Shown here in pieces: positions 34,398-45,667 of a stretch of 64,000 bases of DNA (positions are counted from its first letter, which is position 1; each line of letters begins with the position of its first letter). Below the pieces are notes generated by a model, which did not search any database, had not been told where the DNA came from, and was given only the letters and a program-made list of their open reading frames with translations. Position numbers and translations under genes: made by a program. This stretch comes from an uncultured Colwellia sp. (GTDB lineage: Bacteria; Pseudomonadota; Gammaproteobacteria; Enterobacterales; Alteromonadaceae), in assembly GCA_913063325.1 (NCBI GenBank), contig CAJXYE010000002.1, positions 1 to 64,000 of the forward strand, written 5' to 3'.

Positions 34398-35489
34398 ATG
34401 AAAGCAGTAATAAAAACAATTATCCTTCTGTCATTACTCGCATCACTGCCAGTAAATGCACAACGTATTAAAGATTTGGCTGATGTTGCGGGCGTTCGAT
34501 CTAACCAACTAATTGGCTATGGCTTAGTGGTAGGTTTACCCGGTACCGGTGAGCAAAGTCCTTTTACTGAGCAAAGTTTTAAAACGATGTTAAGTAACTT
34601 TGGTATCACCATGCCAGAGAATTTAAAACCTAAAATTAAGAACGTTGCCGCAGTAGCGGTACATGCAGAGTTAGGTGCTTTTACCAAACCAGGTCAAACT
34701 ATTGATGTGACGGTTTCTAGCATGGGCAGTGCACAAAGTTTACGAGGTGGTACTTTAGTACAAACTATTTTAATGGGCATTGATGGCAATGCATATGCAG
34801 TTGCACAAGGCTCTTTGGTGGTTAGTGGTTTAGGTGCTCAAGGTTTAGATGGCTCACAAGTATTAGTAAATATTCCAACGGTTGGCCGTATCGCCAATGG
34901 TGGTATTGTTGAACGTGAAGTGAAGTCGCCTTTTGCTTCGGGTGATCATATTACTTTTAATTTACGTCATTCTGACTTTACTACTGCCAAACGTTTGTCT
35001 GACACGATTAATGAACTCATTGAAGGCTCAGCTAAAGCAATTGATGCGACTTCTGTAAGAGTTAATGCACCGCGTGATATTAGTGACCGAGTCAGTTTTT
35101 TGTCGGTACTTGAAAACCTTGAGTTTGAACCGGCATCTCCAGCAGCAAAAATCATTGTTAATTCGCGTACGGGTACCATTGTTATTGGCTCCGAAGTTAC
35201 TTTGCTTGCCGCAGCTATTACCCATGGCGGTATAACAGTCACTATTAATGAAATTCAAGATGTCTCTCAGCCCAATGCATTTGCAGAAGGCGAAACCGTA
35301 GTCACTAATCAGTCGGCAATTAATGTCAGTAATTCAGATGCACGTATGTTTGTATTCAAACCCGGTGTAACACTAGAGACCTTGGTTCGTGCAATTAATG
35401 AAGTGGGTGCTGGTCCAGGTGATGTCATGGCAATCTTAGAAGCACTAGATCAAGCGGGAGCGATACGTGGCGAGTTAGTCATTATCTAG
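34398..35489 (+). CDS. flgI: Flagellar P-ring protein FlgI
   Basis: A 363-residue periplasmic protein with a Sec signal peptide (cleavage after VNAQ). The mature start [29 protein letters not shown] is the FlgI signature. It forms the P ring in the peptidoglycan with the help of FlgA, whose gene is at 25699. It is followed by a 190-base gap before flgJ, which is longer than other spacers of the operon. Confidence 0.96.
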   Translation: MKAVIKTIILLSLLASLPVNAQRIKDLADVAGVRSNQLIGYGLVVGLPGTGEQSPFTEQSFKTMLSNFGITMPENLKPKIKNVAAVAVHAELGAFTKPGQTIDVTVSSMGSAQSLRGGTLVQTILMGIDGNAYAVAQGSLVVSGLGAQGLDGSQVLVNIPTVGRIANGGIVEREVKSPFASGDHITFNLRHSDFTTAKRLSDTINELIEGSAKAIDATSVRVNAPRDISDRVSFLSVLENLEFEPASPAAKIIVNSRTGTIVIGSEVTLLAAAITHGGITVTINEIQDVSQPNAFAEGETVVTNQSAINVSNSDARMFVFKPGVTLETLVRAINEVGAGPGDVMAILEALDQAGAIRGELVII

Positions 35490-35679
35490 GATTAACGGTT
35501 TATCTTGTCGCTGTAGGGCTCAATTAAGGCGTCAAAAGTACTCATTGACTAACGTCAACTCCGTGCTATTTCCTTTTAATTGAACCATACAACTTAAAGA
35601 TAAAACGTTAATGCAAGTTATAAACACAACCGAAAAAATAACTGAAAACATATTAATCATTTTCTTAGGTAGATAAATT
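35490..35679. other. flgI-flgJ spacer with an imperfect inverted repeat
   Basis: The gap contains GGGCTCAATTAAGG (from about 35516) and, some 50 bases on, CCTTTTAATTGAACC, which are imperfect inverses of each other. It could be a decayed small repeat element. No clear promoter or terminator was found. Confidence 0.35.
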
Positions 35680-36822
35680 ATGGATATCAATGCAAGCTTA
35701 AAACAGAATTTTGATCAAGCGCGTAATGCACTTGATCTTAATGGCTTGAATGATATTCGTCAGCAATCTCGTTCAACTGATGGCGAAGCTAAAAAAGAGG
35801 CTTTACAAGAAGCCGCTCAACAGTTTGAAGCTATTTTTATGAAAATGTTATTGTCGAGTATGCGTAAAGCACAAGATGTACTCGAATCAGACAGCCCTTT
35901 TAATTCTGAATCAACTAAGTTTTATCGTGATATGCATGATCAACAAATGGCCGTTGAATTATCTTCTAATGGCTCTCTTGGCTTAACAGATTTAATTGTT
36001 AGGCAACTTGGTGGTGATGATGGCAGCTTTAAACCAAGCTCTGTTTTGAGAAGTGACGGTAATTTGACCGTGAAAAGCAGCACTGTTGATGATAAAACGA
36101 ATGAACAAAGTGAAGCGAATAAAGACAAACAGCATAATTCATTAGTCGAAAAAATGTTGTCTGATAATAACCAGATTAAGCCTGATATTGATGTTCCTTT
36201 TGCGGGTAGCTATCAAGCACAAAGTCTTAGCAATAATCAGCAAGGCAGTGTCTTAAGTCAATTTACTTTACGAGAATTAGATAAAAAACCAAATAAAGCT
36301 AATAGCTCGTTAGAAAGCGTCAAAATTTCAACTTCTCCAGATTCTCCAACATTTGATGAACCGAAAGACTTTGTTACCGCTTTGATGGAGCCTGCACAAA
36401 AAGTACAGCAAGAGTTAGGTGTTCCTTTTGCAGTGGTTATCGCCCAAGCCGCACTTGAAACAGGTTGGGGACAAAAAATAATCAAAGGTACTAATGGAGA
36501 GAGCTCTAATAATTTATTTAATATTAAAGCAGATTCTCGTTGGGCTGGCGATAAAATAACTAAAGATACATTAGAATTTGAACAAGGCGCTATGATTAAA
36601 AAATCAGAGCCTTTTAGAACTTATCAATCGCTTACCGATAGTGTTGATGACTATATAAACTTCCTCTCTACTAGCGAACGCTACCAAGAAGCATTGCAAG
36701 ACTCCGGCAATGTGGAACACTTCCTGCAAGGTTTACAGAAAGCAGGTTATGCAACAGATCCTCAATATGCTGACAAGATCCTTGGCACTTTGAAAACTGT
36801 TACAAGCCTTTTAGCTAAATAA
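35680..36822 (+). CDS. flgJ: Flagellar rod cap and peptidoglycan hydrolase FlgJ
   Basis: A 380-residue bifunctional protein. The N-terminal rod-cap domain (about 30-110: QFEAIFMKMLLSSMRKAQDV, then YRDMHDQQMAVELS) is joined by a Ser/Asn-rich linker to a C-terminal glucosaminidase domain (about 225-375: FAVVIAQAALETGWGQKI with the catalytic Glu, then NNLFNIKAD). It opens the cell wall for the rod. TTAGGTAG precedes the start. It ends the ring gene set before flgK. Confidence 0.96.
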   Translation: MDINASLKQNFDQARNALDLNGLNDIRQQSRSTDGEAKKEALQEAAQQFEAIFMKMLLSSMRKAQDVLESDSPFNSESTKFYRDMHDQQMAVELSSNGSLGLTDLIVRQLGGDDGSFKPSSVLRSDGNLTVKSSTVDDKTNEQSEANKDKQHNSLVEKMLSDNNQIKPDIDVPFAGSYQAQSLSNNQQGSVLSQFTLRELDKKPNKANSSLESVKISTSPDSPTFDEPKDFVTALMEPAQKVQQELGVPFAVVIAQAALETGWGQKIIKGTNGESSNNLFNIKADSRWAGDKITKDTLEFEQGAMIKKSEPFRTYQSLTDSVDDYINFLSTSERYQEALQDSGNVEHFLQGLQKAGYATDPQYADKILGTLKTVTSLLAK

Positions 36823-36973
36823 ACTAAGCACATTAAAGAAAGACCATGCCGTAAGGCAAGCAGAAACATTTTTTTGCTAAAAGTCTTTCATCAAACATTA
36901 TTTATAACAAAACATACCTCTGCAAGTTGGGCTAATACTCACTTCAATATGTTTTATTATAGGAGAAAGTATT

Positions 36974-38974
36974 ATGACAGTAAGTTTGTACCAATCAGGT
37001 GTAAGTGGCTTATTAGCTGCTCAACAACAACTGGCAACAACCGGTCATAATATTGCGAATGTTAATACTGACGGTTATAACCGTCAGCGCGCGGATCAAA
37101 ATGCTTCTGTAGGGCTTAATAATGGCAGTAACTACATTGGCTCAGGTACCTACATTCAAGATATCACTCGTTTGTACGATCAGTTTTCCCATAAAGAGCA
37201 ATTACTTAATCAAAGTAATTTAGGTAATGCAGATTCATTACAAGCGCGATTGAGTCAACTTGACCAAGTTATGTCTACTTCCGGTAATGCAGTTGTTGGA
37301 GCATTAGATAACTTTTATCAAGCGGTAAACGGTGTTGCTGATAACCCGAATGATTCAGGTTTACGTAGTATTGTATTAAATCAAGCAAGTATTTTAAGTA
37401 ATGATTTTAATGAGCTAACTAATAATTTTGACAATATGACTAAGGCTGTTAATGGTGAAATACAGCAAGTTGCGAGTAATATTTCAGAAATATCACATGA
37501 ACTTGCCAAAATCAATGAAACCATTATGCATTCTAATAGCTCTCTACAAACAGGGCAACCTAATGACCTACTTGATAAGCGTGATCAACTCCTTGCTGAG
37601 TTAGGGCAGTTTACCCGAGTAAGCACAGTAACGGATTCTAATAATTTGATGACGGTTATGATCGGTGAAGGTACCACACTGGTTGCTGGTATAACCCCTT
37701 TGACACTCCAAGTCAGTGCGGGTGACCCAGATGCGCAACAAACAGAATTAAGACTTGTCAGTGGTAACAGTAGCGTGGGTATAAATGGAACCAAACTAGG
37801 TGGCTCATTAGCGGCAAGTTTTGAATTTAGAGATGAGCACTTAGCGCAAACCCGCACTGAAATAGATCGTTTGGCTATGGCTATTTCGTCAACTTTGAAT
37901 GACAGCCAAGCTAATGGTCTAGACCTTAATCAACAGCAAGGTGCTAATATTTTTACCGATATCAATACCAGCCAATTACAACAAGGCAGAGTATTACCAC
38001 ATTCAACAAATGCAGCGGCAAGTACTACACAAGCTCAGGTTACTATTAATGATGTATCAAAACTACCTACCGATGAATTTGAAATTCGTTTTGATGCAGG
38101 AACATATACTTTATATAACTTAACTTCAGGTGCCAGTGAAAACCTTGGAGCGCCTGGTAGTGGCACACCTGCAGGTACACATACACCGTCGTCTCCAGAT
38201 TATGGCTTCTCTTTTGTAGAAACTGGCACACCAACAGCGGGTGACAAATTCTCTATAGTCCCAACAAGGAATAGTGCCGCTTTAATGCAAGCAACCCTAA
38301 CTGATGGCAATGCCATTGCGGCAAGTTCGGCTGTGGGGGTAACACCTTCAACAAATAATATTAGTGATGGTCAGGTTGAGATCACTAATGTAATCAACCC
38401 CGTTGCTGCCAGAGCGCATAACATTACGGTTGATGTTTATGAGAGTGCTCCCGGTACCTTTAGCTATCGTGTATATGATACCGCAACACCGCCACCAGCT
38501 CCATCCATTGATGCGGGTACCTATCCTGCAGGAGGCAGTGTTTCAGTTGATATTCCCACAGGCACGCCTGATTTTCAAATCGAAATAAAGGGTGATCTTG
38601 TTGGCTCAGGTACTAATGCGAGAGAAACATTCACCATTGGTGATGCATTTGGCGTGGGTAATAGTGGTAATGCAGTTGTTATGGCAAAAACCCAAGAAAT
38701 TGGCGTCACCAATGGTGGTAAAGAAACCTTTAATAAAAGTCTCGCAGTATCAACATCCGTAGTCGGTGCGAAAGCAAGTAATGCCGATTTAACTGCAGAC
38801 ACGGCACAGGCTTTATTTACCCAAGCTTATAACAGAAACCAAGCAACATCAGGTGTTAATTTGGATGAAGAAGCGGCAAATTTGTTGAAATATCAACAAG
38901 CTTATCAGGCTGCTTCACAAATAATATCTACAGCCAATACTATTTTTGACACCATCTTAGCAGCGGTGAGATAA
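36974..38974 (+). CDS. flgK: Hook-filament junction protein FlgK (HAP1)
   Basis: A 666-residue junction protein. The N-terminus (LYQSGVSGLLAAQQQLATTGHNIANVNTDGYNRQ) and C-terminus (GVNLDEEAANLLKYQQAYQAASQIISTANTIFD) are the D0/D1 coiled-coil parts of FlgK. The central region (about 330-580) is variable and rich in Thr, Pro and Ala. AGGAGAAAG precedes the ATG. flgL starts 9 bases after its stop. Confidence 0.96.
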   Translation: MTVSLYQSGVSGLLAAQQQLATTGHNIANVNTDGYNRQRADQNASVGLNNGSNYIGSGTYIQDITRLYDQFSHKEQLLNQSNLGNADSLQARLSQLDQVMSTSGNAVVGALDNFYQAVNGVADNPNDSGLRSIVLNQASILSNDFNELTNNFDNMTKAVNGEIQQVASNISEISHELAKINETIMHSNSSLQTGQPNDLLDKRDQLLAELGQFTRVSTVTDSNNLMTVMIGEGTTLVAGITPLTLQVSAGDPDAQQTELRLVSGNSSVGINGTKLGGSLAASFEFRDEHLAQTRTEIDRLAMAISSTLNDSQANGLDLNQQQGANIFTDINTSQLQQGRVLPHSTNAAASTTQAQVTINDVSKLPTDEFEIRFDAGTYTLYNLTSGASENLGAPGSGTPAGTHTPSSPDYGFSFVETGTPTAGDKFSIVPTRNSAALMQATLTDGNAIAASSAVGVTPSTNNISDGQVEITNVINPVAARAHNITVDVYESAPGTFSYRVYDTATPPPAPSIDAGTYPAGGSVSVDIPTGTPDFQIEIKGDLVGSGTNARETFTIGDAFGVGNSGNAVVMAKTQEIGVTNGGKETFNKSLAVSTSVVGAKASNADLTADTAQALFTQAYNRNQATSGVNLDEEAANLLKYQQAYQAASQIISTANTIFDTILAAVR

Positions 38975-38983
38975 GGAATATTT

Positions 38984-40210
38984 ATGCGTGTATCAACAGC
39001 TCAATTCTACTTACAAAGCTCTCAACAAATGAGCAGCAAAAGTGCGGATGTAAATGAAAGAATGGCTTACCTAACCAGTGGTAAGCGAGTCTTAACCGCT
39101 AAAGATGATGCTGTTGCGTTTGGCACCTTGGCTGGCTACAAAAATGACTTAGCTAATATTGAAAAATATAAACGCAATATTGACCGAGCTGAAAGTCACA
39201 ATAACTTACAAGAAGTTGTTTTTGCCGATGCTGAAATGATTTTAGATAAAATTAAACAAGATATGTTACTTGCCAATAACGGTCGGATGTCGACTGAAGA
39301 TTTACAAACATTAGCTGATCAAGTTAGAAATAGCTTCGATCAATTACTTGATATTGGCAACACCAAAAATGAAAATGGCGATTACATTTTTTCTGGTTTT
39401 CAAACAGAGTTACAACCTTTTAGTCAACAAACTGATGGCACCGTTTCTTACAGTGGTGATACAGGGGTCAATGAAATACAAGTCGCTAAAAATATTAAAA
39501 TACCTACCAATCAGGCAGGTGATGCCGCTTTTTTAAATGTGGCTAATGGGATTGGTGATTTTAGCGTTAGCTACCCAACGACTCCCGCGAATACATCAGG
39601 TATTTCTGTTGAAAGTGCAACGGTAACTGATAGGAATGTCTACAACGTAAGTTCAGGGCCTTTTACTTTTGCTACCGATCCAATAACTAACAATTTAACG
39701 GTTACCGATAGCACTCCTACGTTAGTATTTCCGGTATTGCCAGCACTGCCAGCACCTTATGTAGCAGGGCAAACGATTTCCTTTCAAGGCGTTGATGTTA
39801 CTTTGAGCGGCAATCCATTGCCGGGTGAAACTTTTGTTATCAATAAGCAAGAAGAAATTAGCATTTTCGAGACCGTAAACAGCGCTATCGCTTGGATGGA
39901 GCAAGGCACAGTCTCGGTAGACCAAGAGCAACATCAGGTTGATTACAATACGGTACTCACGCAAATAAATTCGGCGATGAGCCACATATCCTCAAGACGG
40001 GTAGATTCTGGAATTCGCTTACAAGTGCTTGATAATCAGAAAAATAGACACCTAGATGCGGAGTTATCTACTAGTTCCAATAAAGGTAAAATCGAAGATT
40101 TAGATTTTGCTAAAGCTATATCAGAATTTGAACAAGCAAAAATAGCCTTACAGGCCTCACAACAGGCGTTTAGTAAGGTGCAAGGATTAACACTATTCAA
40201 CTATATATAA
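38984..40210 (+). CDS. flgL: Hook-filament junction protein FlgL (HAP3)
   Basis: A 408-residue flagellin-like junction protein with N-terminal MRVSTAQFYLQSSQQMSSKSADVNERMAYLTSGKRVLTAKDD and C-terminal LDFAKAISEFEQAKIALQASQQAFSKVQGLTLFNYI. It links FlgK to the filament and is a FlgN client. The gene is tightly coupled to flgK (9-base spacer). The middle has an insertion with beta-type sequence, so the protein is longer than the enteric version. Confidence 0.95.
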   Translation: MRVSTAQFYLQSSQQMSSKSADVNERMAYLTSGKRVLTAKDDAVAFGTLAGYKNDLANIEKYKRNIDRAESHNNLQEVVFADAEMILDKIKQDMLLANNGRMSTEDLQTLADQVRNSFDQLLDIGNTKNENGDYIFSGFQTELQPFSQQTDGTVSYSGDTGVNEIQVAKNIKIPTNQAGDAAFLNVANGIGDFSVSYPTTPANTSGISVESATVTDRNVYNVSSGPFTFATDPITNNLTVTDSTPTLVFPVLPALPAPYVAGQTISFQGVDVTLSGNPLPGETFVINKQEEISIFETVNSAIAWMEQGTVSVDQEQHQVDYNTVLTQINSAMSHISSRRVDSGIRLQVLDNQKNRHLDAELSTSSNKGKIEDLDFAKAISEFEQAKIALQASQQAFSKVQGLTLFNYI

Positions 40211-40234
40211 AAAGTTTATTGCCATTTACTAAAG

Positions 40235-40250
40235 TGGCACTATTTATGCT
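40235..40250 (+). promoter_or_regulatory. Candidate sigma-54 promoter of the first flagellin gene
   Basis: TGGCAC-TATTT-ATGCT keeps GG-N10-GC and the full -24 box but has A for T at the first base of TTGC. It lies about 140 bases before the flagellin start. The same ATGCT variant occurs in the site before flrB. In Vibrio the major flagellin FlaA is sigma-54 dependent. Confidence 0.55.
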
Positions 40251-40387
40251 TCATTAATAATCAGTGACACAAAATAACAAATAATTGTCGATGTATAAGT
40301 TCAGGCAGTAATTTTTTATCAATAAAAGAAAAGAGGCTTGCTGAACAAGCTTCTAATAAATAATATTAATACATTAGGAGTTTTCTC

Positions 40388-41839
40388 ATGGCTTTATCAG
40401 TAGTAACTAATACAGCATCGTTAAACGCACAACGTAACTTAAGCAAATCAGGCGAGGGCTTGGCTACTTCAATGCAACGTCTTTCATCGGGTATGCGGAT
40501 TAACAGCGCTAAGGATGATGCTGCTGGTATGCAGATAGCCAACCGTTTAACATCACAAATTAATGGTTTAGGTGTAGCGCAACGAAATGCTAATGACGGT
40601 ATTTCAATGGCACAAACAGCAGAAGGCGCGATGCAAGAATCATCTGCCATTTTACAGCGTATGCGTGATTTATCCTTACAGTCAGCTAACGGCTCAAATG
40701 GCGCAGAAGATCGTTCGGCACTGCAAAAAGAAATGGGTGCCTTGCAACAAGAGCTAACTCGTATCGCTGAAACCACTAAATTTGGTGCTACCAGTTTACT
40801 TGATGGCTCTTTTGGTACTAAACAGTTTCAAGTTGGCGCTAATGCCAATGAAACCATTAATGTTACTTTAGGTAATATGTCTGCCGATGCGATTGGAGCT
40901 TATGAGGTTAATGATTCATCTGCTGTTCTTGGTCTTCCTGCAACTCAAACTGCAACGTTAGCGACTGCAATAGCAACCGTTGCCACGGCTAGTTTGAACA
41001 TTAATGGTACTGCAATTCCTGATGCGGGTGTTACAGGTAAAGGTGCTGCTGAAGTTGCTGATACTATTAACGATGCTTCTGCTGGCGTTAAAGCGATTGC
41101 TAAGCTCGATGTTACTTTAGCGGCTTTAACTTCTGCTGATAATAGTGTCCTGACGTTCGAAAAATCAGGTGGTGCTGTTGATACCTATAACTTAGCTACT
41201 TTTGGTGGCGATATGGATAGATTAGCGGAAGAAATGCAAGCAGACGGCTATGATGCTGTAGTTGATAATGGCTCATTAACCATTAAGGCCGTTGGTGTTG
41301 ACGGTATACAAATGACAGGTACTACAGGTACCGCTACTTTAGCAAACAATGCTACCGGTGGTGCTGCTGTCGCAGGTGGTGTAACAAACAACGATATCAG
41401 TATTACTTCTACTTTAACGCTATCATCAGCTAATAAAATTGGTATTTCAGGTACTGATGTCGATGATATATTAGCAGAGGGAACTAGCATAGGTGCGACA
41501 GGCGGTACTGGCTCTTTAACTACAGTTGAGGATATTGATATTTCCGGCACCACTTCAGCTGGCGCACAAGACGCACTTACCGTGATAGATGCTGCTTTAG
41601 CACAAATAGATTCAACACGAGCAGGGCTTGGTGCGGTACAAAATCGTTTTAGCCATACTATTAGTAACTTAGCCAATGTCGCTGAAAATGTATCGGCATC
41701 GCGTAGTCGAATTCAAGATACAGACTTTGCCTCGGAAACGGCGAATATGACTAAGAACCAAATCTTGCAACAAGCAGGTACTTCAATCTTATCACAAGCA
41801 AACCAAATACCTCAGGCAGCCGTTAGCTTATTAGGTTAG
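40388..41839 (+). CDS. Flagellin 1
   Basis: A 483-residue flagellin with full N-terminal ([20 protein letters not shown] to about 170) and C-terminal (about 395-483, ending [14 protein letters not shown]) D0/D1 regions. The central region is Ala/Thr/Gly-rich and is clearly homologous to that of the third flagellin (44042) but not to the second. AGGAG precedes the ATG, and a terminator lies 77 bases after the stop. Exported by the flagellar type III system with FliS, it builds the filament. Confidence 0.96.
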   Translation: MALSVVTNTASLNAQRNLSKSGEGLATSMQRLSSGMRINSAKDDAAGMQIANRLTSQINGLGVAQRNANDGISMAQTAEGAMQESSAILQRMRDLSLQSANGSNGAEDRSALQKEMGALQQELTRIAETTKFGATSLLDGSFGTKQFQVGANANETINVTLGNMSADAIGAYEVNDSSAVLGLPATQTATLATAIATVATASLNINGTAIPDAGVTGKGAAEVADTINDASAGVKAIAKLDVTLAALTSADNSVLTFEKSGGAVDTYNLATFGGDMDRLAEEMQADGYDAVVDNGSLTIKAVGVDGIQMTGTTGTATLANNATGGAAVAGGVTNNDISITSTLTLSSANKIGISGTDVDDILAEGTSIGATGGTGSLTTVEDIDISGTTSAGAQDALTVIDAALAQIDSTRAGLGAVQNRFSHTISNLANVAENVSASRSRIQDTDFASETANMTKNQILQQAGTSILSQANQIPQAAVSLLG

Positions 41840-41915
41840 TTTTCTGAGATAGCTTAACAAGCAAATGGAGATATCTTAAGTATTGGCAACCTGTTCATAC
41901 TCCAAAAAGTTAATA

Positions 41916-41942
41916 AAAGGAAACCTTTGTGGTTTCCTTTTT
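41916..41942 (+). terminator. Terminator after flagellin 1
   Basis: AAAGGAAACC and GGTTTCCTTT form a 10-bp stem with a 5-base loop followed by T residues. Confidence 0.9.
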
Positions 41943-42174
41943 CATTTCTATAAATTTAATAATGTCATGATATTAAATATCTATTTTTCTTAATCGACTT
42001 CTATGTCAATTGTTTGACTGAAAAGTAACCAGCTATATGTGAATGTTATGATAACAATTAAGTGTATGTTTACATTGAACTTTTAAAAGTTGGCTTGTTT
42101 TTTGATTGTATAAAAGAGTAAGAGGGGGCTTTATCGTTAAATAAGCTTCTAAAGATAATTATTAGGAGATTATT

Positions 42175-43644
42175 ATGGCTTTATCAGTAGTTACTAACAC
42201 AGCATCACTTAATGCCCAGAGGAACTTATCAAAGTCCGGTGAAGGCTTAGCAACCTCAATGCAGCGTTTATCATCTGGTTTGCGTATCAATAGTGCAAAA
42301 GATGATGCTGCTGGTATGCAAATAGCTAATCGCTTAACCTCACAAATAAACGGGTTAGCGGTAGCTCAGCGGAATGCTAATGATGGTATATCAATGGCAC
42401 AAACGGCTGAAGGCGCCATGCAGGAATCGTCAAACATTCTTCAGCGTATGCGTGACTTAGCCCTCCAATCAGCCAATGGTTCAAACTCAGCTGATGATCG
42501 ACAAGCATTACAAAAAGAAGTCGGTGCCTTACAACAAGAGTTAACCCGTATTTCTGAAACGACTAAATTTGGTGCGACTAGTTTGCTTGATGGCAGTTTT
42601 GGTACTAAGCAGTTTCAAGTGGGCGCTAATGCCAATGAAACCATTAATGTCACTTTAGGTAATATGGCTGCCAATGCTATAGGCGCTCACCAAATAAGAG
42701 GTGCAGGTACTGCAGCTGCAGCGAATAGTCTAGGGGATGTCGAAGCTACGCTTTTATCTGCTAACATGGGTACAACCCCTGATACCTGGAATATTAATGG
42801 TACCAATGTCTCTTTTCTTGGCGGTGATGGTGCATCAACCATAGCGAAAAACATTAATGATGCCTCAACAGGTGTTGATGCGCAAGCGGTATTAAGTACA
42901 CGTATTCAGGGGTTATCAGCGGCAGATGCAGGTACCTTTAACATCCATAAAGAAGGTGCAGTAGAAGATACTTTTGTATTATCCTCCTATGGTGGAGATA
43001 TGGAACGTTTAGCCGAAGATTTACAAGCGGCGGGTTATAATGCTGTCTTTGATAAAAACCTTAATTCGGGGGCTGGTGGCATTGATGTGGTGGCAACGGA
43101 TGTTGATGGCTTTGAGATAACGGCTTCTGCAGCCGGTACCATACAAATGGGCCCGCCAGGTGGTTTACTTACTTCAGCCGCTGGACCATTATCTCACTCC
43201 GCGGAGCTACAATTGTCATCGGCAGAAAAAATTGGTATCTCGGGTAATACCGTCGATGAAATACTTGGTCAGGGTTTTAGTGGTAATAATATTGCTGCTA
43301 GCGGTGGCGCGAGTGCTCTAAACTCCGTGGAAGCTATCGATATTTCAGGGGTTACTTCGGCAAATTCACAATCAGCGATTGAAGTTATTGATGCTGCTTT
43401 ATCACAAATTGATTCAGCTCGAGCTGGCTTAGGTGCGGTGCAAAACCGTTTCAGCCATACCATTAGTAACTTGGCTAATGTACAAGAAAATGTCTCAGCA
43501 TCACGTAGTCGAATTCAAGATACTGATTTTGCGATGGAAACAGCACAAATGACTAAAAATCAAATATTGCAGCAAGCCGGTACAAGTATCTTGTCGCAAG
43601 CAAACCAAATTCCGCAAGCGGCAATTAGTTTGTTAGGTGGCTAA
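42175..43644 (+). CDS. Flagellin 2
   Basis: A 489-residue flagellin. The terminal domains are nearly those of flagellin 1 (same [20 protein letters not shown] start; end [15 protein letters not shown]). The central region differs in sequence from flagellins 1 and 3, though it keeps blocks such as [19 protein letters not shown] and [11 protein letters not shown] in the same order. TTAGGAG precedes the ATG. It has its own upstream 335-base spacer and its own terminator, so it is a separate transcription unit. Confidence 0.96.
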   Translation: MALSVVTNTASLNAQRNLSKSGEGLATSMQRLSSGLRINSAKDDAAGMQIANRLTSQINGLAVAQRNANDGISMAQTAEGAMQESSNILQRMRDLALQSANGSNSADDRQALQKEVGALQQELTRISETTKFGATSLLDGSFGTKQFQVGANANETINVTLGNMAANAIGAHQIRGAGTAAAANSLGDVEATLLSANMGTTPDTWNINGTNVSFLGGDGASTIAKNINDASTGVDAQAVLSTRIQGLSAADAGTFNIHKEGAVEDTFVLSSYGGDMERLAEDLQAAGYNAVFDKNLNSGAGGIDVVATDVDGFEITASAAGTIQMGPPGGLLTSAAGPLSHSAELQLSSAEKIGISGNTVDEILGQGFSGNNIAASGGASALNSVEAIDISGVTSANSQSAIEVIDAALSQIDSARAGLGAVQNRFSHTISNLANVQENVSASRSRIQDTDFAMETAQMTKNQILQQAGTSILSQANQIPQAAISLLGG

Positions 43645-43669
43645 TCTTTAGTTTAAGTTATTAAAGGTG

Positions 43670-43690
43670 AAAGTTAAAAGTTAAAAATTA
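43670..43690. repeat. Heptamer repeat after flagellin 2
   Basis: Three tandem 7-base units AAAGTTA, AAAGTTA, AAAATTA lie 26 bases after the stop codon and directly before the terminator. Confidence 0.75.
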
Positions 43691-43699
43691 CTTACAAGG

Positions 43700-43729
43700 G
43701 GTTAAACAGTTATTGTTTAGCCTTTTTTT
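43700..43729 (+). terminator. Terminator after flagellin 2
   Basis: GGTTAAACA and TGTTTAGCC form a 9-bp stem with one G-T pair and a 5-base loop, followed by seven T residues. Confidence 0.88.
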
Positions 43730-44041
43730 GTTGATAAAAAAGAAAGATATTTATTTTTAACGCTATTTCAATCTTTGTTCGAAGTTGTAACTAGCTGAAT
43801 TCAATGGTCTTTATTTGGCGCTTGGTCGTTTCTTGGGATTTAAAAAGGTAAAGCAAGGCCATTGTTTAGTCTTTTTTCTAAAAAAGATTAAAGTTAATTT
43901 TCAAGCTGCCGTTAAGGTGTTTAGAACGGAGCTGCTTTGATTGATTTGTTGGTAACCTTACCAGTAACTTTATCGGATAATAATCGGCTTCTGGTTAATA
44001 CAACTAACTAAAGAATTACATCTTGTAATCAGGAGTTTACC
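43730..44041. other. Upstream region of flagellin 3
   Basis: This stretch between the flagellin 2 terminator and the flagellin 3 start must hold the flagellin 3 promoter. A TAACCTTA-N12-TCGGATAA sequence near 43953-43979 is only a weak sigma-28-like match. GGAG precedes the start. Nothing else is supported. Confidence 0.35.
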
Positions 44042-45490
44042 ATGGCTTTATCAGTAATTACTAACACCGCGTCACTTAACGCTCAACGTAACTTAACTAA
44101 ATCAAGTGAAGGCTTACAAACTTCAATGCAACGTTTATCGTCGGGTATGCGCATTAACAGTGCAAAAGATGATGCGGCTGGTATGCAAATTGCTAACCGT
44201 TTAACGTCTCAAGTCAATGGTTTAGGTGTAGCACAACGAAATGCTAATGACGGCATTTCAATGGCACAAACTGCTGAAGGTGCGATGCAAGAGTCTTCAA
44301 ATATCCTACAACGTATGCGCGACTTGTCTTTACAATCGGCAAACGGTTCAAACTCTGCCGATGACCGTGCCGCACTACAAAAAGAAGTCGGTGCTTTACA
44401 ACAAGAATTAACCCGTATTGCTGAAACCACTAAATTTGGTGCAACCAGTTTACTTGACGGGAATTTTGGCACTAAACAGTTTCAAGTCGGTGCTAACGCC
44501 AATGAAACTATTAACGTTTCTTTAGGCGATATGTCGGCGGATGCAATTGGTAATTATGAGGTTGAAGGGATAGCTACGGTTATAGGTGCCGCTGCAACAG
44601 CTACAACTGATTTAGCGACTACAACTGCTTTGGTGGCAACAGCCAGTTTAAATATTAATGGTACTGCTATTTTGGATGCGAATGTTACAGCTAAGGGAGC
44701 TGCTGATGTTGCCGATGCAATCAATGCTGCAGCTACAGGTGTTAATGCAACAGCTAAGCTAGATGTAACTATTGACGCTTTAACTTCAGCTGATGATAGT
44801 ATTATCACTTTAAGAAAATCGGGAGCAGCTGTAGACACATATGACCTAGCTACTTATGGTGGTGATATTGACCGATTAGCTGAAGATCTACAAGCAGACG
44901 GTTATGATGCAGTTGTTGATGGCACTGCACTTACATTAAAAGCGCAGGATGTTGATGGCATTCAAATGACGGGTACTACTGGTACTGCAACTATTGCTAA
45001 TAATATTGTTGGTGGTGCTGGTGTAGCTGGTGGTGCAACTAATAATGATATCAGTGTTTCATCAACCCTAACGCTTTCTTCTGCGGATAAAATTGGTATT
45101 TCAGGAACGGATGTTGATGATATATTAAATGGCGCAAATGTTGGTGCAACTGGTGGATCAGGCACTTTAACAAGTGTAGAATCACTTGACATCTCTGGTA
45201 ATAGCAATGTTAATGCACAGAACGCAATTGAGACTATCGACGCAGCATTAGCGCAAATTGATAGTCAACGTGCAGATTTAGGTGCGGTGCAAAACCGTTT
45301 TAGCCATACCATTAGCAACCTAGCTAATATATCTGAAAATGTATCATCATCACGTAGCCGAATTCAAGATACTGACTTTGCTTCTGAAACGGCGCAAATG
45401 ACTAAGAACCAAATCTTGCAACAAGCGGGTACGTCAATCTTGGCTCAGTCTAACCAGTTGCCACAAGCTGCATTAAGCCTAATCGGTTAG
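44042..45490 (+). CDS. Flagellin 3
   Basis: A 482-residue flagellin with complete terminal domains (start [20 protein letters not shown]; end [14 protein letters not shown]). Its central region aligns with that of flagellin 1 along its length ([11 protein letters not shown], then [17 protein letters not shown]), so the two are the closer pair. CAGGAG precedes the ATG. It is the last of three tandem flagellins before flaG and fliD. Confidence 0.96.
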   Translation: MALSVITNTASLNAQRNLTKSSEGLQTSMQRLSSGMRINSAKDDAAGMQIANRLTSQVNGLGVAQRNANDGISMAQTAEGAMQESSNILQRMRDLSLQSANGSNSADDRAALQKEVGALQQELTRIAETTKFGATSLLDGNFGTKQFQVGANANETINVSLGDMSADAIGNYEVEGIATVIGAAATATTDLATTTALVATASLNINGTAILDANVTAKGAADVADAINAAATGVNATAKLDVTIDALTSADDSIITLRKSGAAVDTYDLATYGGDIDRLAEDLQADGYDAVVDGTALTLKAQDVDGIQMTGTTGTATIANNIVGGAGVAGGATNNDISVSSTLTLSSADKIGISGTDVDDILNGANVGATGGSGTLTSVESLDISGNSNVNAQNAIETIDAALAQIDSQRADLGAVQNRFSHTISNLANISENVSSSRSRIQDTDFASETAQMTKNQILQQAGTSILAQSNQLPQAALSLIG

Positions 45491-45500
45491 TATACTTAAG

Positions 45501-45547
45501 GTTCAGGTTTAGGCCCAGGTTCGACCTAAAGTAAAAAGTAAAAAAGG
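45501..45547. repeat. Short tandem repeats after flagellin 3
   Basis: Four hexamer units of the type GGTT(C/T)A (45501-45524, third unit GGCCCA) are followed by AAAGTAA heptamers (from 45528) running into the terminator stem. Confidence 0.65.
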
Positions 45548-45572
45548 AAGGAGCCAATACTCCTTCCTTTTT
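45541..45572 (+). terminator. Terminator after flagellin 3
   Basis: AAAAAGGAAGGAG and CTCCTTCCTTTTT form a 13-bp perfect stem with a 6-base loop and T-rich end. Confidence 0.92.
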
Positions 45573-45667
45573 GTGTTTTGATAAACGGACCACAACAATT
45601 TATACTGATAATTGCACCGCTTATTTATTGTAAAAATACGTGGTGTATTTTAAACAAGGAGCAAGCC

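Noticed and set aside
42063-42135. Sigma-54- or sigma-28-like sites before flagellin 2
   Set aside because: TTGGCTTG-N-TTGAT lacks the -12 GC, and TAAAAGTT has no GCCGATAA partner at the right distance; not strong enough to list.
40388-45490. Tandem flagellin region as a long DNA repeat or phage-type array
   Set aside because: The repetition is explained by three paralogous genes with their own spacers and terminators.
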